From positions 1 through 64,000 of the forward strand of contig NZ_JASHKB010000001.1 in assembly GCF_030732865.1 (NCBI RefSeq): a stretch of DNA of 64,000 bases, in the 5' to 3' direction. Source of the DNA: Roseitalea sp. MMSF_3546. GTDB taxonomy: Bacteria; Pseudomonadota; Alphaproteobacteria; Rhizobiales; Rhizobiaceae. Below the pieces are notes generated by a model. The model did no database searches. It was given only the letters and a program-made list of their open reading frames with translations, and had not been told where the DNA came from. Positions 1-8,182 of the stretch are shown here, piece after piece (position 1 is the stretch's first letter; every line of letters starts with the position of its first letter). Both the position numbers and the translations under genes were made by a program.

Positions 1-68
1 CTTTGGGCCATCGTCAGCAACCGGACGCCCTACGCGACAAACTTCAAAAATGCTGCTTGACTCAAACA

Positions 69-620
69 TTAGGCTGCCGTCTCCGCGCCCGATGCCTCGG
101 CGTCCGGATAACGCCAGATCTCGACGGCCACCGAGCCATAGAGCAGCGTCTCGCCATCGCGGCGCGCGCCCAGCTTGCGGGCGACACCGAGTGAGGCGTG
201 ATTGTCCCTGTCGATGAAGCTGACCGCGGTGCGCCAGCCAAGCGTTTCATGGGCGAAGCCCAGCGCGGCGCGGACCGCCTCGGTGGCATAACCCCTGCCA
301 TGATACGCCGTCGCCAGCCCATAGGTGATCTCGGGCTCGTCCGCCTTGCCTTCGGGATCCCACGGGCCGCAATAGCCGATCGTCTTGCCGTCCTGCTTGA
401 GCGTCACCGCGAACGGCCCCCATCCCCTGAGCGCCCAGTGACCGGCATAGGCGGCCATCTGCCGCCAGGCGCCGTCGCGGTCATGCGTACCGCCCGCAAA
501 GCGCGTGGCGGCTTCATCCGCAAACATGGCGGCCATCGGGTCGACATCAGCCTGGCGCCAACCGCGTAGGATCAGACGCCCGGTCTCGAGCGTGGGGATT
601 TCGACGACGGTCGACATCAT
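69..620 (-). CDS. GNAT family N-acetyltransferase (RimJ/RimL-like)
   Basis: A 183-residue protein with the GNAT fold: an N-terminal strand (LETGRLILRGW), a central region ending in EITYGLATAYHGRGYATEAV, and a C-terminal part (NHASLGVARKLGAR). The R/Q-x-x-G-x-G/A acetyl-CoA loop is seen as YHGRGYAT. By family it moves an acetyl group from acetyl-CoA to an amine, either a small molecule or a protein N-terminus; the substrate cannot be read here. Its start overlaps the ffh stop by 4 bp, so it is probably translated from the ffh transcript. Two adjacent ATG codons (618-620 and 615-617) are both possible starts. Confidence 0.85.
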   Translation of the reverse strand: MMSTVVEIPTLETGRLILRGWRQADVDPMAAMFADEAATRFAGGTHDRDGAWRQMAAYAGHWALRGWGPFAVTLKQDGKTIGYCGPWDPEGKADEPEITYGLATAYHGRGYATEAVRAALGFAHETLGWRTAVSFIDRDNHASLGVARKLGARRDGETLLYGSVAVEIWRYPDAEASGAETAA

Positions 621-2185
621 TTCTTCGGGCCCTTCGGCAGGCCGGGCAGCGAGGGGCCGCCAGTGCCCGGCAGTCGCGGCCCGCCGCCAAGGCCGGGCAG
701 CCCGCCCGGCGGCAGGCCGCCGCCGGGGCCGAGCCCCATCTGTTCGGCCTGCTTCTGGAGCTGCCTGAGCTCCTTTTCGCTCATCTGCGCGGGATCGGGC
801 ATGCCGCCAAGCCCGCCCATGCCGCCGCGCATGCCCATCTTGCCCATCATGCCGCCCATCATCTTGCCCATCATGCCGCCGCCCTTCTTGCCCTTCATGG
901 ACTTCATCATGTCGGCCATCTGGCGGTGCATCTTCAAAAGCTTGTTGATCTCGGCGGCATTGGTGCCCGAGCCGGCGGCGATGCGCTTCTTGCGGCTGTG
1001 CTTGAGCACTTCGGGATGGGCACGCTCGTGCGGCGTCATCGACGAGATGATCGCGAGCTGACGGCCGAACATCTTGTCGTCCATGCCGGCGGCGGCCATC
1101 TGGTCCTTCATCTTGCCCATGCCGGGCATCATTCCCATCAGGCCGCCCATGCCGCCCATCTTCTGCATCTGGCGAAGCTGGTCGGACAGATCGTTCAGGT
1201 CGAACTTGCCCGAGGCCATCTTCTTGGCCATGGCCTGGGCCTTTTCCTGGTCGATCGTCTCGGCCGCCCTTTCGACCAGGGAGACGATGTCGCCCATGCC
1301 CAGAATGCGGTCGGCGATGCGCTTGGGATGGAACTCCTCCAGCGCGTCCATCTTCTCGCCGGTGCCGATCAGCTTGACCGGCTTGCCGGTGACCGCGCGC
1401 ATGGACAGCGCCGCGCCGCCGCGTCCGTCGCCATCCATCCGCGTCAGGACCAGACCGGTAATGCCGACACGTTCGTCGAAGCTCTTGGCGAGATTGACCG
1501 CGTCCTGGCCGGTCAGCGAATCGGCGACCAGCAAAATCTCGTGCGGGTTGGCCGCGCGCCGCACATCGGCCATCTCGACCATCAGCGGTTCGTCGATATG
1601 GGTGCGGCCGGCCGTGTCGAGAATGACCACGTCATGGCCGCCGAGCCGGCCCGCCTGCACCGCTCTGCCGGCGATCTCGACGGGGCCCTGGCCGGCGATG
1701 ATCGGCAGGGTGGCGACGCCAGTCTGCTCGCCGATCTGCCTGAGCTGCTCCTGTGCCGCCGGCCTTCGCGTGTCGAGCGAGGCCATCAGCACCTTCTTCT
1801 TGTCGCGCTCGGCCAGCCGCCTGGCGATCTTGCCGGTCGTCGTCGTCTTGCCCGAGCCCTGAAGGCCGACCATCATGATCACGACCGGCGCGGGCGCGTT
1901 CAGATCGATGGTCTCGGCCTCCGAGCCGAGCGTTTCGACCAATTCGTCATGGACGATCTTGACGACCATCTGGCCGGGCTTGACCGATTTGAGGACCTCG
2001 GCGCCGACCGCCTTTTCGCGCACGCGCTCGACGAAGCCGCGCACCACCTCCAGCGACACGTCCGCCTCGATCAGCGCGCGGCGCACCTCGCGCAGCGCCG
2101 CGGAGACATCCTTCTCCGACAGTGCGCCGCGCCCGGTCAGCGAGCCGAATATCGAACCCAGGCGATCCTGAAGCGATTCAAACAT
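617..2185 (-). CDS. ffh: Signal recognition particle protein Ffh
   Basis: SRP54 GTPase that binds 4.5S RNA and signal sequences of nascent inner-membrane proteins and delivers ribosomes to FtsY (also in this window, at 39206-40639). The 522-residue protein has an N domain, a G domain with P-loop GLQGSGKTTT, DTRRPAAQEQL and DTAGR, and a methionine-rich M domain (MGGMGGLMGMMPGMGKM). It ends in a Gly/Pro-rich tail (PGLGGGPRLPG). I start at the ATG ending at 2185 because MFESLQDRLG is the family N-terminus; an open frame runs 12 codons further upstream without homology. The family usually has about 450-520 residues, so this is at the long end, owing to the tail. Confidence 0.97.
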   Translation of the reverse strand: MFESLQDRLGSIFGSLTGRGALSEKDVSAALREVRRALIEADVSLEVVRGFVERVREKAVGAEVLKSVKPGQMVVKIVHDELVETLGSEAETIDLNAPAPVVIMMVGLQGSGKTTTTGKIARRLAERDKKKVLMASLDTRRPAAQEQLRQIGEQTGVATLPIIAGQGPVEIAGRAVQAGRLGGHDVVILDTAGRTHIDEPLMVEMADVRRAANPHEILLVADSLTGQDAVNLAKSFDERVGITGLVLTRMDGDGRGGAALSMRAVTGKPVKLIGTGEKMDALEEFHPKRIADRILGMGDIVSLVERAAETIDQEKAQAMAKKMASGKFDLNDLSDQLRQMQKMGGMGGLMGMMPGMGKMKDQMAAAGMDDKMFGRQLAIISSMTPHERAHPEVLKHSRKKRIAAGSGTNAAEINKLLKMHRQMADMMKSMKGKKGGGMMGKMMGGMMGKMGMRGGMGGLGGMPDPAQMSEKELRQLQKQAEQMGLGPGGGLPPGGLPGLGGGPRLPGTGGPSLPGLPKGPKK

Positions 2186-2271
2186 GACAATCCCAAAGCC
2201 GGTTTCACATTGCCGGACCACGCCGTCCGGCCCATGTCCCCGAGATAATCATCGACGGGCGAAATCCCAAA

Positions 2272-2961
2272 CGCCAAAGCCGAAGCGCACCCGAGGGCGC
2301 ATCGCGCTGTCGGGTGGTGACCTCCGGGACCGACGCCTGTGACGTGTCCCGGTCGGCGGCTCGGTGTCAAGCTCGTCCAGATTTGCGGGCGCTATGGGGG
2401 AAAGGCCGGCCGGTGTCAAGACGCCCGGTCAGGCGAGATGCCGGACGGCCTGCGGACGATGACTGGCAACCGGCCAATTGACAGTCTGCAATGTTGCCAG
2501 TTACATCTTCATTGCGTCTGGACGGGATGGGCCATGTTGAGATCGACCACGACATGTCTCTCTGCAGTTGGCGTGTTGGTTGCGTTTACCGCATGCACGT
2601 CAACCGCCAATGAGGCGCCAAAGGTGGTCGCGCAGACGAGTGCCCAATCCGCGCTTTTGTTTGCCGACGGTGAGGTATCCATTCTCGAGTCCACCGAAGG
2701 TCCCGCGAGCACGAGACAAGGCAGTCAGGGCAAGGGCCGCTTCTTGCACACCTACCGTGCCGTTACCAACACCTTCGGTCCCGCGCCCGTCGTCGAACAT
2801 ACCTCGACATCGCTGACCTTTCGGGGGCCGAACACTACCTGCACGGTTGAGGCCGGGGGCGGGCTCTCGTGCCTAAATGGCAGCAGCGGCACCTGGCAAA
2901 GGCGCTGAGAGCTGCCTCGCGCCATTTTAGGCTCGCGATGTTCACACTCAGGGTGGGGGAG
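2272..2961. repeat. Tandem duplication, unit 1 of 690 bp
   Basis: First full copy of a 690-bp direct tandem repeat. It has a 164-bp leading segment (2272-2435) and a 526-bp body (2436-2961) that carries the lipoprotein gene. It matches the next unit at an offset of exactly 690 bp. The only differences I see are three substitutions, all in the leading segment (2330 C/T, 2366 G/A, 2411 C/T). Sequence upstream of 2272 does not match the sequence before unit 2, which fixes the left boundary. Together with 2186-2271 this covers the gene-free stretch upstream of the first lipoprotein gene. Confidence 0.97.
2534..2908 (+). CDS. Small predicted lipoprotein, copy 1
   Basis: A 124-residue protein I do not recognise. 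Its N-terminus is a lipoprotein-type signal (MLRSTTTCLSAVGVLVAFTAC) with a lipobox-like FTA-C and the acceptor Cys at residue 21; the -3 Phe is atypical. The mature part is polar (Ser, Thr, Gly) and has two further cysteines near the end (NTTCTVEAGGGLSC) that could form a disulfide. The start is the ATG at 2534, about 7 bp after a GACGGGA ribosome site; the frame is open further upstream but has no signal peptide there. The encoded protein is identical to copy 2. A periplasmic or membrane-anchored location is inferred; the role is unknown. Confidence 0.7.
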   Translation: MLRSTTTCLSAVGVLVAFTACTSTANEAPKVVAQTSAQSALLFADGEVSILESTEGPASTRQGSQGKGRFLHTYRAVTNTFGPAPVVEHTSTSLTFRGPNTTCTVEAGGGLSCLNGSSGTWQRR

Positions 2962-3651
2962 CGCCAAAGCCGAAGCGCACCCGAGGGCGCATCGCGCTGT
3001 CGGGTGGTGACCTCCGGGATCGACGCCTGTGACGTGTCCCGGTCGGCGGCTCGGTATCAAGCTCGTCCAGATTTGCGGGCGCTATGGGGGAAAGGCCGGC
3101 TGGTGTCAAGACGCCCGGTCAGGCGAGATGCCGGACGGCCTGCGGACGATGACTGGCAACCGGCCAATTGACAGTCTGCAATGTTGCCAGTTACATCTTC
3201 ATTGCGTCTGGACGGGATGGGCCATGTTGAGATCGACCACGACATGTCTCTCTGCAGTTGGCGTGTTGGTTGCGTTTACCGCATGCACGTCAACCGCCAA
3301 TGAGGCGCCAAAGGTGGTCGCGCAGACGAGTGCCCAATCCGCGCTTTTGTTTGCCGACGGTGAGGTATCCATTCTCGAGTCCACCGAAGGTCCCGCGAGC
3401 ACGAGACAAGGCAGTCAGGGCAAGGGCCGCTTCTTGCACACCTACCGTGCCGTTACCAACACCTTCGGTCCCGCGCCCGTCGTCGAACATACCTCGACAT
3501 CGCTGACCTTTCGGGGGCCGAACACTACCTGCACGGTTGAGGCCGGGGGCGGGCTCTCGTGCCTAAATGGCAGCAGCGGCACCTGGCAAAGGCGCTGAGA
3601 GCTGCCTCGCGCCATTTTAGGCTCGCGATGTTCACACTCAGGGTGGGGGAG
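2962..3651. repeat. Tandem duplication, unit 2 of 690 bp
   Basis: Second full copy of the 690-bp unit, with a 164-bp leading segment (2962-3125) and a 526-bp body (3126-3651). The body is indistinguishable from unit 1. The leading segment differs from unit 1 at three positions but is identical to the partial third copy. That pattern indicates recent amplification by recombination between two pre-existing 164-bp flanking repeats. Confidence 0.97.
3224..3598 (+). CDS. Small predicted lipoprotein, copy 2
   Basis: Duplicate of the lipoprotein gene 690 bp upstream: same start context, same 124-residue product, lipobox Cys at residue 21. Complete identity, including third codon positions, means the duplication is too recent to have diverged or is kept uniform by gene conversion. 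The gene-free flanks are the repeat's 164-bp leading segments, so both copies probably carry the same promoter. The biological effect may simply be doubled dosage. A collapse or expansion error in assembly is the alternative explanation. Confidence 0.68.
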   Translation: MLRSTTTCLSAVGVLVAFTACTSTANEAPKVVAQTSAQSALLFADGEVSILESTEGPASTRQGSQGKGRFLHTYRAVTNTFGPAPVVEHTSTSLTFRGPNTTCTVEAGGGLSCLNGSSGTWQRR

Positions 3652-3815
3652 CGCCAAAGCCGAAGCGCACCCGAGGGCGCATCGCGCTGTCGGGTGGTGA
3701 CCTCCGGGATCGACGCCTGTGACGTGTCCCGGTCGGCGGCTCGGTATCAAGCTCGTCCAGATTTGCGGGCGCTATGGGGGAAAGGCCGGCTGGTGTCAAG
3801 ACGCCCGGTCAGGCG
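3652..3815. repeat. 164-bp direct repeat, partial third copy
   Basis: Only the first 164 bp of the 690-bp unit recurs here, after which the sequence diverges (position 3816 C against A). It is identical to 2962-3125 and differs from 2272-2435 at three sites. Each copy contains an interrupted inverted repeat (CCGGGAC...GTCCCGG in copy 1; one wobble pair in copies 2 and 3). No transposase or clear terminal inverted repeat is visible. The element may be a dispersed intergenic repeat, which I cannot test from one window. Confidence 0.95.
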
Positions 3816-3841
3816 CGACCGGCCACCGCCCCGATGGCCGC

Positions 3842-4696
3842 TCAGTAGTAGGCGCGGTTGGCCGACCATTGCGGTCCGTTGCGCTCCTCCTCGCGCAGGC
3901 TCGTGGAGCCGAAATGCATCTTCACGCCAGCCGAGATGGTCTGCACGTCCAGATCGCCCAGTTGCACATCCGATTCGTCATAGGTGAAGCGGTCATATTC
4001 GTAGCGCGCGAAGACCGACACGGGCGAACTCCGGATGCGATAATTGCCCTGCGCGGCGAGCGTATAGGCGTTGACGCCCCAGTCATCGCCGTCCAGGCGG
4101 TTGAACGCGCCTTCCACATCGAAGCGGAAATTGTCGGTCGCATAGGCGCGCACGCCCGCCTTGGCGGCGTAACGCTCGTAGGAATCGCCGTCATATTCGG
4201 CCACGCCATAGCCGACCTGGCCGTAGACCGTGCCAAGGTCGCCCAGATACGCGACCTGCAGGCCGCCGACGACGTCGGTCGCGCTGTCGTCTTCGTCCGG
4301 CATGCCGAGCAGGTCGAACAGATTGGTGGTGAACCGCGCGCCCTGGATGAACGCGCCATAGGCGATGTTCGGCGTGGCGTATTGGTAAAGATGCACGGCC
4401 CCGTCCAGTGCGTCCACGTTCAGATCGTCCAGCCTCGCGCGCTCGTAGCCGACATCGATCTGCACCTGCGGATAGCCGCCATCGCGCAGGTTCAGCGTGC
4501 CGCGCAACGCCCAGAAATTGGCTCGCGGATCGATGTCCTCGATATCGCTCGCCCGGTAGGAGGCCTCGATATTGCCGACAACGCCCATGTCCTCGACGGG
4601 GTCGTAGAAACCGCCATGGCCGTCGGCGAGGGCCGCCGATACGGCAAGGCCCGTCATCGCCCCGGCCAGGCAAATGGCGCTCGAAATCGTCCGCAT
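3842..4696 (-). CDS. Outer-membrane beta-barrel (porin-like) protein
   Basis: A 284-residue protein with a Sec signal peptide (MRTISSAICLAGAM..., likely cut after ALA at residues 22-24). It is followed by alternating short strands rich in Tyr, Phe and Gly that suit a transmembrane barrel (GNIEASYRASD, QVQIDVGYERA, SVFARYEYDRF, TISAGVKMHF). The ATG at 4696 is chosen because GGGGGA lies 5-8 bp upstream; the open frame continues further upstream without a signal. A short tail follows the last predicted strand, so the final residues (RAYY) may not be the usual barrel-insertion signal. Family level only; no substrate is inferred. Confidence 0.6.
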   Translation of the reverse strand: MRTISSAICLAGAMTGLAVSAALADGHGGFYDPVEDMGVVGNIEASYRASDIEDIDPRANFWALRGTLNLRDGGYPQVQIDVGYERARLDDLNVDALDGAVHLYQYATPNIAYGAFIQGARFTTNLFDLLGMPDEDDSATDVVGGLQVAYLGDLGTVYGQVGYGVAEYDGDSYERYAAKAGVRAYATDNFRFDVEGAFNRLDGDDWGVNAYTLAAQGNYRIRSSPVSVFARYEYDRFTYDESDVQLGDLDVQTISAGVKMHFGSTSLREEERNGPQWSANRAYY

Positions 4697-4881
4697 CGCG
4701 TCCCCCATCTGTCGAAGAATGGGGGTCACGATGCCCCGATCATGGTTAACAAACGGTTGCGGACGGGCCGATCGCCGCAAGGCCGGTGGGCCGACAGCGC
4801 GGCAATCGCCCCGGCGGACCATTGCGCGGCCGCAGGTCGGCGCCGCCACGCAGCGCGGCGCCAGCCGCAGCGCTCGAGCGT

Positions 4882-5946
4882 TCAGGCGCGCTGCGTGAAG
4901 GTGGGCACCTTGACGGCACTCGCATACTCGCGCGCCAGCGTCAGGAACGCCTCATAGCTCTCGCGCACGCGGGCGAAGTCCTCGTTGGCCTGCGAGTTCT
5001 CGTCCATCACCTCGGCGACGGCGGTCTTGAGCGCCGCGATCACGTCTTCGGGGAACTGGTCGAAGGTGACGCCGGCCTCCTTGAGCTGCTGCATGGCCTG
5101 GGCGTTGAAATAGTCGAACTGGGCCAGCGTCTCGGCCGACGCCGCCTCGGCCGCATTGGTCAGGATCGCCTGCATCCGGGCGGGCAGTTCGTCGAAAGCG
5201 TCCTTGTTGACGACGATCTCAAGACCGGCCGAGGGCTCATGGAAGGCTGGAACGTAGCAATAGGACGCCACCTTGTTCAGGCCGAAGGCCTGGTCGAGCA
5301 GCGGACCGACCCACTCGGCGGCATCGATGGCGCCCGACTGGAAGGCCGGGAAGATCTCCGGCGGCGGGGTCAGCACCGCATTGACGCCGAGCTTGCGCAT
5401 CGCCTCGCCGCCGAGCCCGGCAATGCGCATGTTCAACCCGGCCAGGTCATCGACCGAATTGATCGGATTCTTGAACCAGCCGGCGGCCTGCGTGCCCGAA
5501 TTGCCCGAATAGAGCGGATAAAGGCCGCGCTCGGCATAGATCTCGCGCCAAAGCTCGTTGCCGCCGCCATGGCGCAGCCAGCCGTCATGCTCGACCGCGG
5601 TCATGCCGAACGGAACCGCCGAAAAGAAGTGCAGCGCGCTGTTCTTGGAGGCGGCGTAATAGGGGGTGGAATGGCCGATCGGCGCGGTCCCGCCCTGAAC
5701 GGCGTCCTCCACGCCGAAGGGCGGCACCAGTTCGCCGGCCGAGAACACCTTCAGCGTCATCTGCCCGTCCGACAGGGCGGCGACGCGCGCCGCGAATGTG
5801 GTCACATTGGTACCCACGCCCGGCGCCTGGGCCGGAAACGATGTTGGCAGATTCCACTCGATCTTGCCCTGGGCGATGGCGGGCGTGGCCAGCGCGGCGG
5901 CGGGCGCGGCCACGGCGCTCGCCTTTAGGAAATTGCGTCTTTTCAT
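4882..5946 (-). CDS. dctP: TRAP transporter solute-binding protein (DctP/TakP-like)
   Basis: Periplasmic binding protein of a TRAP transporter, 354 residues, with a Tat-type signal (MKRRNFLKASAVAAPAAALA, then ATPAIAQ). The region FSAGELVPPFGVEDAVQGGT, then PAFQSGAIDAAEWVGP, resembles TakP, the 2-oxoacid-binding TRAP protein of Rhodobacter, as I remember it. That makes a carboxylate ligand plausible, but this is inference. An AAGGAGGAG ribosome site precedes the ATG at 5946. It is the last gene after dctQ and dctM, 29 bp beyond the dctM stop, so one transcript is expected. Length and family are normal. Confidence 0.93.
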   Translation of the reverse strand: MKRRNFLKASAVAAPAAALATPAIAQGKIEWNLPTSFPAQAPGVGTNVTTFAARVAALSDGQMTLKVFSAGELVPPFGVEDAVQGGTAPIGHSTPYYAASKNSALHFFSAVPFGMTAVEHDGWLRHGGGNELWREIYAERGLYPLYSGNSGTQAAGWFKNPINSVDDLAGLNMRIAGLGGEAMRKLGVNAVLTPPPEIFPAFQSGAIDAAEWVGPLLDQAFGLNKVASYCYVPAFHEPSAGLEIVVNKDAFDELPARMQAILTNAAEAASAETLAQFDYFNAQAMQQLKEAGVTFDQFPEDVIAALKTAVAEVMDENSQANEDFARVRESYEAFLTLAREYASAVKVPTFTQRA

Positions 5947-5975
5947 GGGGTCTCCTCCTTGATGGATCTTGGGTT

Positions 5976-7568
5976 TCAGAACAGTGCTTCGGGCAGCCAG
6001 GTGGCGAGCGGCGGATAGGCGGCCACCATGCCGAGCACGACCAGCTGGATGGCGATGAAGGGGATCACAGCACGGAAGATCCGTCCCGTCGAGATGTGCC
6101 TTGGCGCGACCGAGCGGAAATAGAACAGCGCGAAGCCGAAGGGCGGCGTCAGAAACGAGGTCTGCAGATTGAGCGCGACGAGCACGGCGAACCACACCGG
6201 ATCGATGCCCGTCTGCAGGATCACCGGGCCGACGATCGGAATGACGATGAAGATGATCTCGACGAATTCGAGGATGAACCCCAGAACGAAGATCACCGCC
6301 ATGGTCAGCACCAGCATGCCGATCACCCCGCCGGGGATCGACGTCAGGAAGTCGGCGACCAGCCGGTCGCCCTCGAACCCGCGAAAGATCAGCGCCAGGA
6401 TGCTGGCGGCCACGATGATGCCGAAGATCATGCCGGTGATGATCAGCGTCTCGAACAGCGCCGGCACGAGCACGCCGCCGCGCACCAGGCTGACGGCGGC
6501 CATGCCGAGCCCGATGCCGACCGCGACGATCAGCGCCAGCACGAAGATCGTCGCCGGCGTCAGGCTCAGCGCGCCGGTGGCAAAGGCGACATCGATCAGC
6601 CCGAAGCGGGTGACGGCGAAAAGGCACAGCGCGCAGCCGGCCGTCAGCAGTCCCGGCAGGCGCAGGCGCCGGTCGTTGGCCGAGGCGGCGATCAGAAGCG
6701 TGCCGGCGACGCCCACCGCGGCCGCCTCGGTCGGCGTCGCGATGCCCACCAGGATCGAGCCGAGCACCGCGACGATCAGGGCCAGCGTCGGCAGCGCGTC
6801 CACGGCGATGCGCCACAGCCCGTCGGCCAGCGCCACGGGCGAACCGGTCGGCACCGACGCCGACAGCGGCTGCGGGCGGGGCACGGCGCGCGCGCCGAAG
6901 AACGTCACGCGCACGATCGCATACAGCCCGTAGAGCACCACAAGGCACAGGCCGGGGACCAGCGCGCCGGCGAACAGATCGCCCACGGTGACCGGATCGG
7001 GCGCGAAATTGCCCGCCGCCTGCTGCGCCTCGATATAGGCGTTGGAGACCTGATCGCCGAGCAGGATCAGCACGATCGATGGCGGGATGATCTGCCCCAG
7101 CGTACCGCTGGCGCAGACGAGCCCGCTGGCCGTCTTGTCGTCGACGCCGGCGTTCAGCAGCGCCGGCAGCGCGATCATGCCGAGCATGATGACGGTCGCG
7201 CCGATCACCCCGGTCGAGGCGGCGACCAGCGTGCTGATCACCAGCACAGCGGCGACGAGGGCGCCCGGCGCGCCGCCGAGAAACCGGCTGATCGAGGCCA
7301 GCATGCGCTCGGCCTGCCGGGAACGCTCGAGCAGGACGCCGACGAGCACGAACAGCGGCACGGCGATGAGCAGGGCGTTTTCCATGATGCCGAAGACGCG
7401 CAGCGGGATCGCCTGCAACAGGACCAGGTCGAACTGGGCGAACGCGCCGGCGACCAGCGCGAACAATAGCGGCACCCCGGAGATCACGACGATGACCGGC
7501 AGACCCGACAGGATGCCGCCCAGCAGCGCCACCGTCATGGCGATGATCCACAACGCGTCAGCGCTCAT
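5976..7568 (-). CDS. dctM: TRAP transporter large permease (DctM-like)
   Basis: A 530-residue, very hydrophobic protein with 12 or more membrane segments. It belongs to the DctM/ion-transporter superfamily that moves substrate together with Na+ or H+. Recognisable stretches are GIMENALLIAVPLFVLVGVL near the N-terminus and ASGTLGQIIPPSIVLILLGD mid-protein. The length is above the roughly 430 of plain DctM because of an inserted loop and extra segments around residues 215-330. Large DctM proteins of this kind go with TakP-type binding proteins. Its start overlaps the dctQ stop by 11 bp, indicating translational coupling. Confidence 0.93.
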   Translation of the reverse strand: MSADALWIIAMTVALLGGILSGLPVIVVISGVPLLFALVAGAFAQFDLVLLQAIPLRVFGIMENALLIAVPLFVLVGVLLERSRQAERMLASISRFLGGAPGALVAAVLVISTLVAASTGVIGATVIMLGMIALPALLNAGVDDKTASGLVCASGTLGQIIPPSIVLILLGDQVSNAYIEAQQAAGNFAPDPVTVGDLFAGALVPGLCLVVLYGLYAIVRVTFFGARAVPRPQPLSASVPTGSPVALADGLWRIAVDALPTLALIVAVLGSILVGIATPTEAAAVGVAGTLLIAASANDRRLRLPGLLTAGCALCLFAVTRFGLIDVAFATGALSLTPATIFVLALIVAVGIGLGMAAVSLVRGGVLVPALFETLIITGMIFGIIVAASILALIFRGFEGDRLVADFLTSIPGGVIGMLVLTMAVIFVLGFILEFVEIIFIVIPIVGPVILQTGIDPVWFAVLVALNLQTSFLTPPFGFALFYFRSVAPRHISTGRIFRAVIPFIAIQLVVLGMVAAYPPLATWLPEALF

Positions 7569-8052
7569 CGGTTCGCGCTCCCAGCAGCAGCGCCGCCCCC
7601 TGCACGATCATCAGCGCCGCCGTGACCGGAACCGCCGTCTTGACCAGGAACAGGCCCGGCAGCCCTCCGGTTTCGCGCGAGCCTTCGAGGATCTGCCACG
7701 CATAACCCACCGGCTGGCCCGAATGCCACAGCAGCAGCCCGAAGACCGGCACGAGCAGCAGCACGAAACCCGCCGCATCGACCCGCCGGTTGCGCGCGGC
7801 GGGCCAGGACGCGCGCAGCACGTCGACGCGCACATGCTTGTCAAGGCGCATCGCCACGGGCATGGCGAAGGTGACCAGGAACCCGAACGCGTAGGTCACC
7901 AGATCCTGCAGCTCGATGAAGCCGACGCCGAGCCCATAGCGCAGCAGCACCACGGTCATCATGCCGCCGAAGACGACCGCCAGGCAGGCGATGCACAGCC
8001 ATTTCGAAAGCCGGTGCAAGCCGTCGGCAAACCGCAGGAAACCGACCCTCAC
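7558..8052 (-). CDS. dctQ: TRAP transporter small permease (DctQ-like)
   Basis: A 164-residue protein with four predicted membrane helices (CLAVVFGGMMTVVLL, LVTYAFGFLVTFAMPV, GFVLLLVPVFGLLLW, AVPVTAALMIVQGAALLL), as expected for DctQ, which forms the membrane complex with DctM. The stretch MRLDKHVRVDVLRAS matches the family's conserved cytoplasmic loop. It is the first of three overlapping or closely spaced genes Q-M-P. The formamidase-family gene lies 130 bp upstream on the same strand and may share the transcript. Confidence 0.9.
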   Translation of the reverse strand: MRVGFLRFADGLHRLSKWLCIACLAVVFGGMMTVVLLRYGLGVGFIELQDLVTYAFGFLVTFAMPVAMRLDKHVRVDVLRASWPAARNRRVDAAGFVLLLVPVFGLLLWHSGQPVGYAWQILEGSRETGGLPGLFLVKTAVPVTAALMIVQGAALLLGARTDER

Positions 8053-8182
8053 CCGGCGCGCTCCGCTTCGGCGCGGACGCGCGCACCGCCCCGTTTGTCG
8101 CTGAATAGCATCGACGCTCCTCCCGGCACCACGCTACGCCAGCGCCTCGGCGCGCCGCAAGCGTCATCGGGCCGGCAGGCGG

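Noticed and set aside
926-2248. 440-codon open frame antisense to ffh
   Set aside because: It is a high-GC shadow of ffh: His/Arg/Ala-rich with no family motif, while the opposite strand encodes a complete Ffh.
2752-3060. 102-codon minus-strand ORF crossing the repeat junction (also 3442-3750)
   Set aside because: It is created by the tandem repeat and overlaps the lipoprotein gene antisense; no ribosome site or family motif.
2272-3815. Insertion sequence or MITE explanation for the repeats
   Set aside because: No transposase, no convincing terminal inverted repeats and no target-site duplication; simple tandem amplification explains the pattern.
5796-7469. 557-codon plus-strand open frame opposite dctM
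   Set aside because: Composition is dominated by Asp, Arg, His and Gln without domains; dctM on the minus strand is complete and in a conserved Q-M-P order.
5947-7551. N-terminal extension of the dctP frame through dctM
   Set aside because: The frame is open by GC bias only; the Tat signal and the AAGGAGGAG ribosome site fix the dctP start at 5946.
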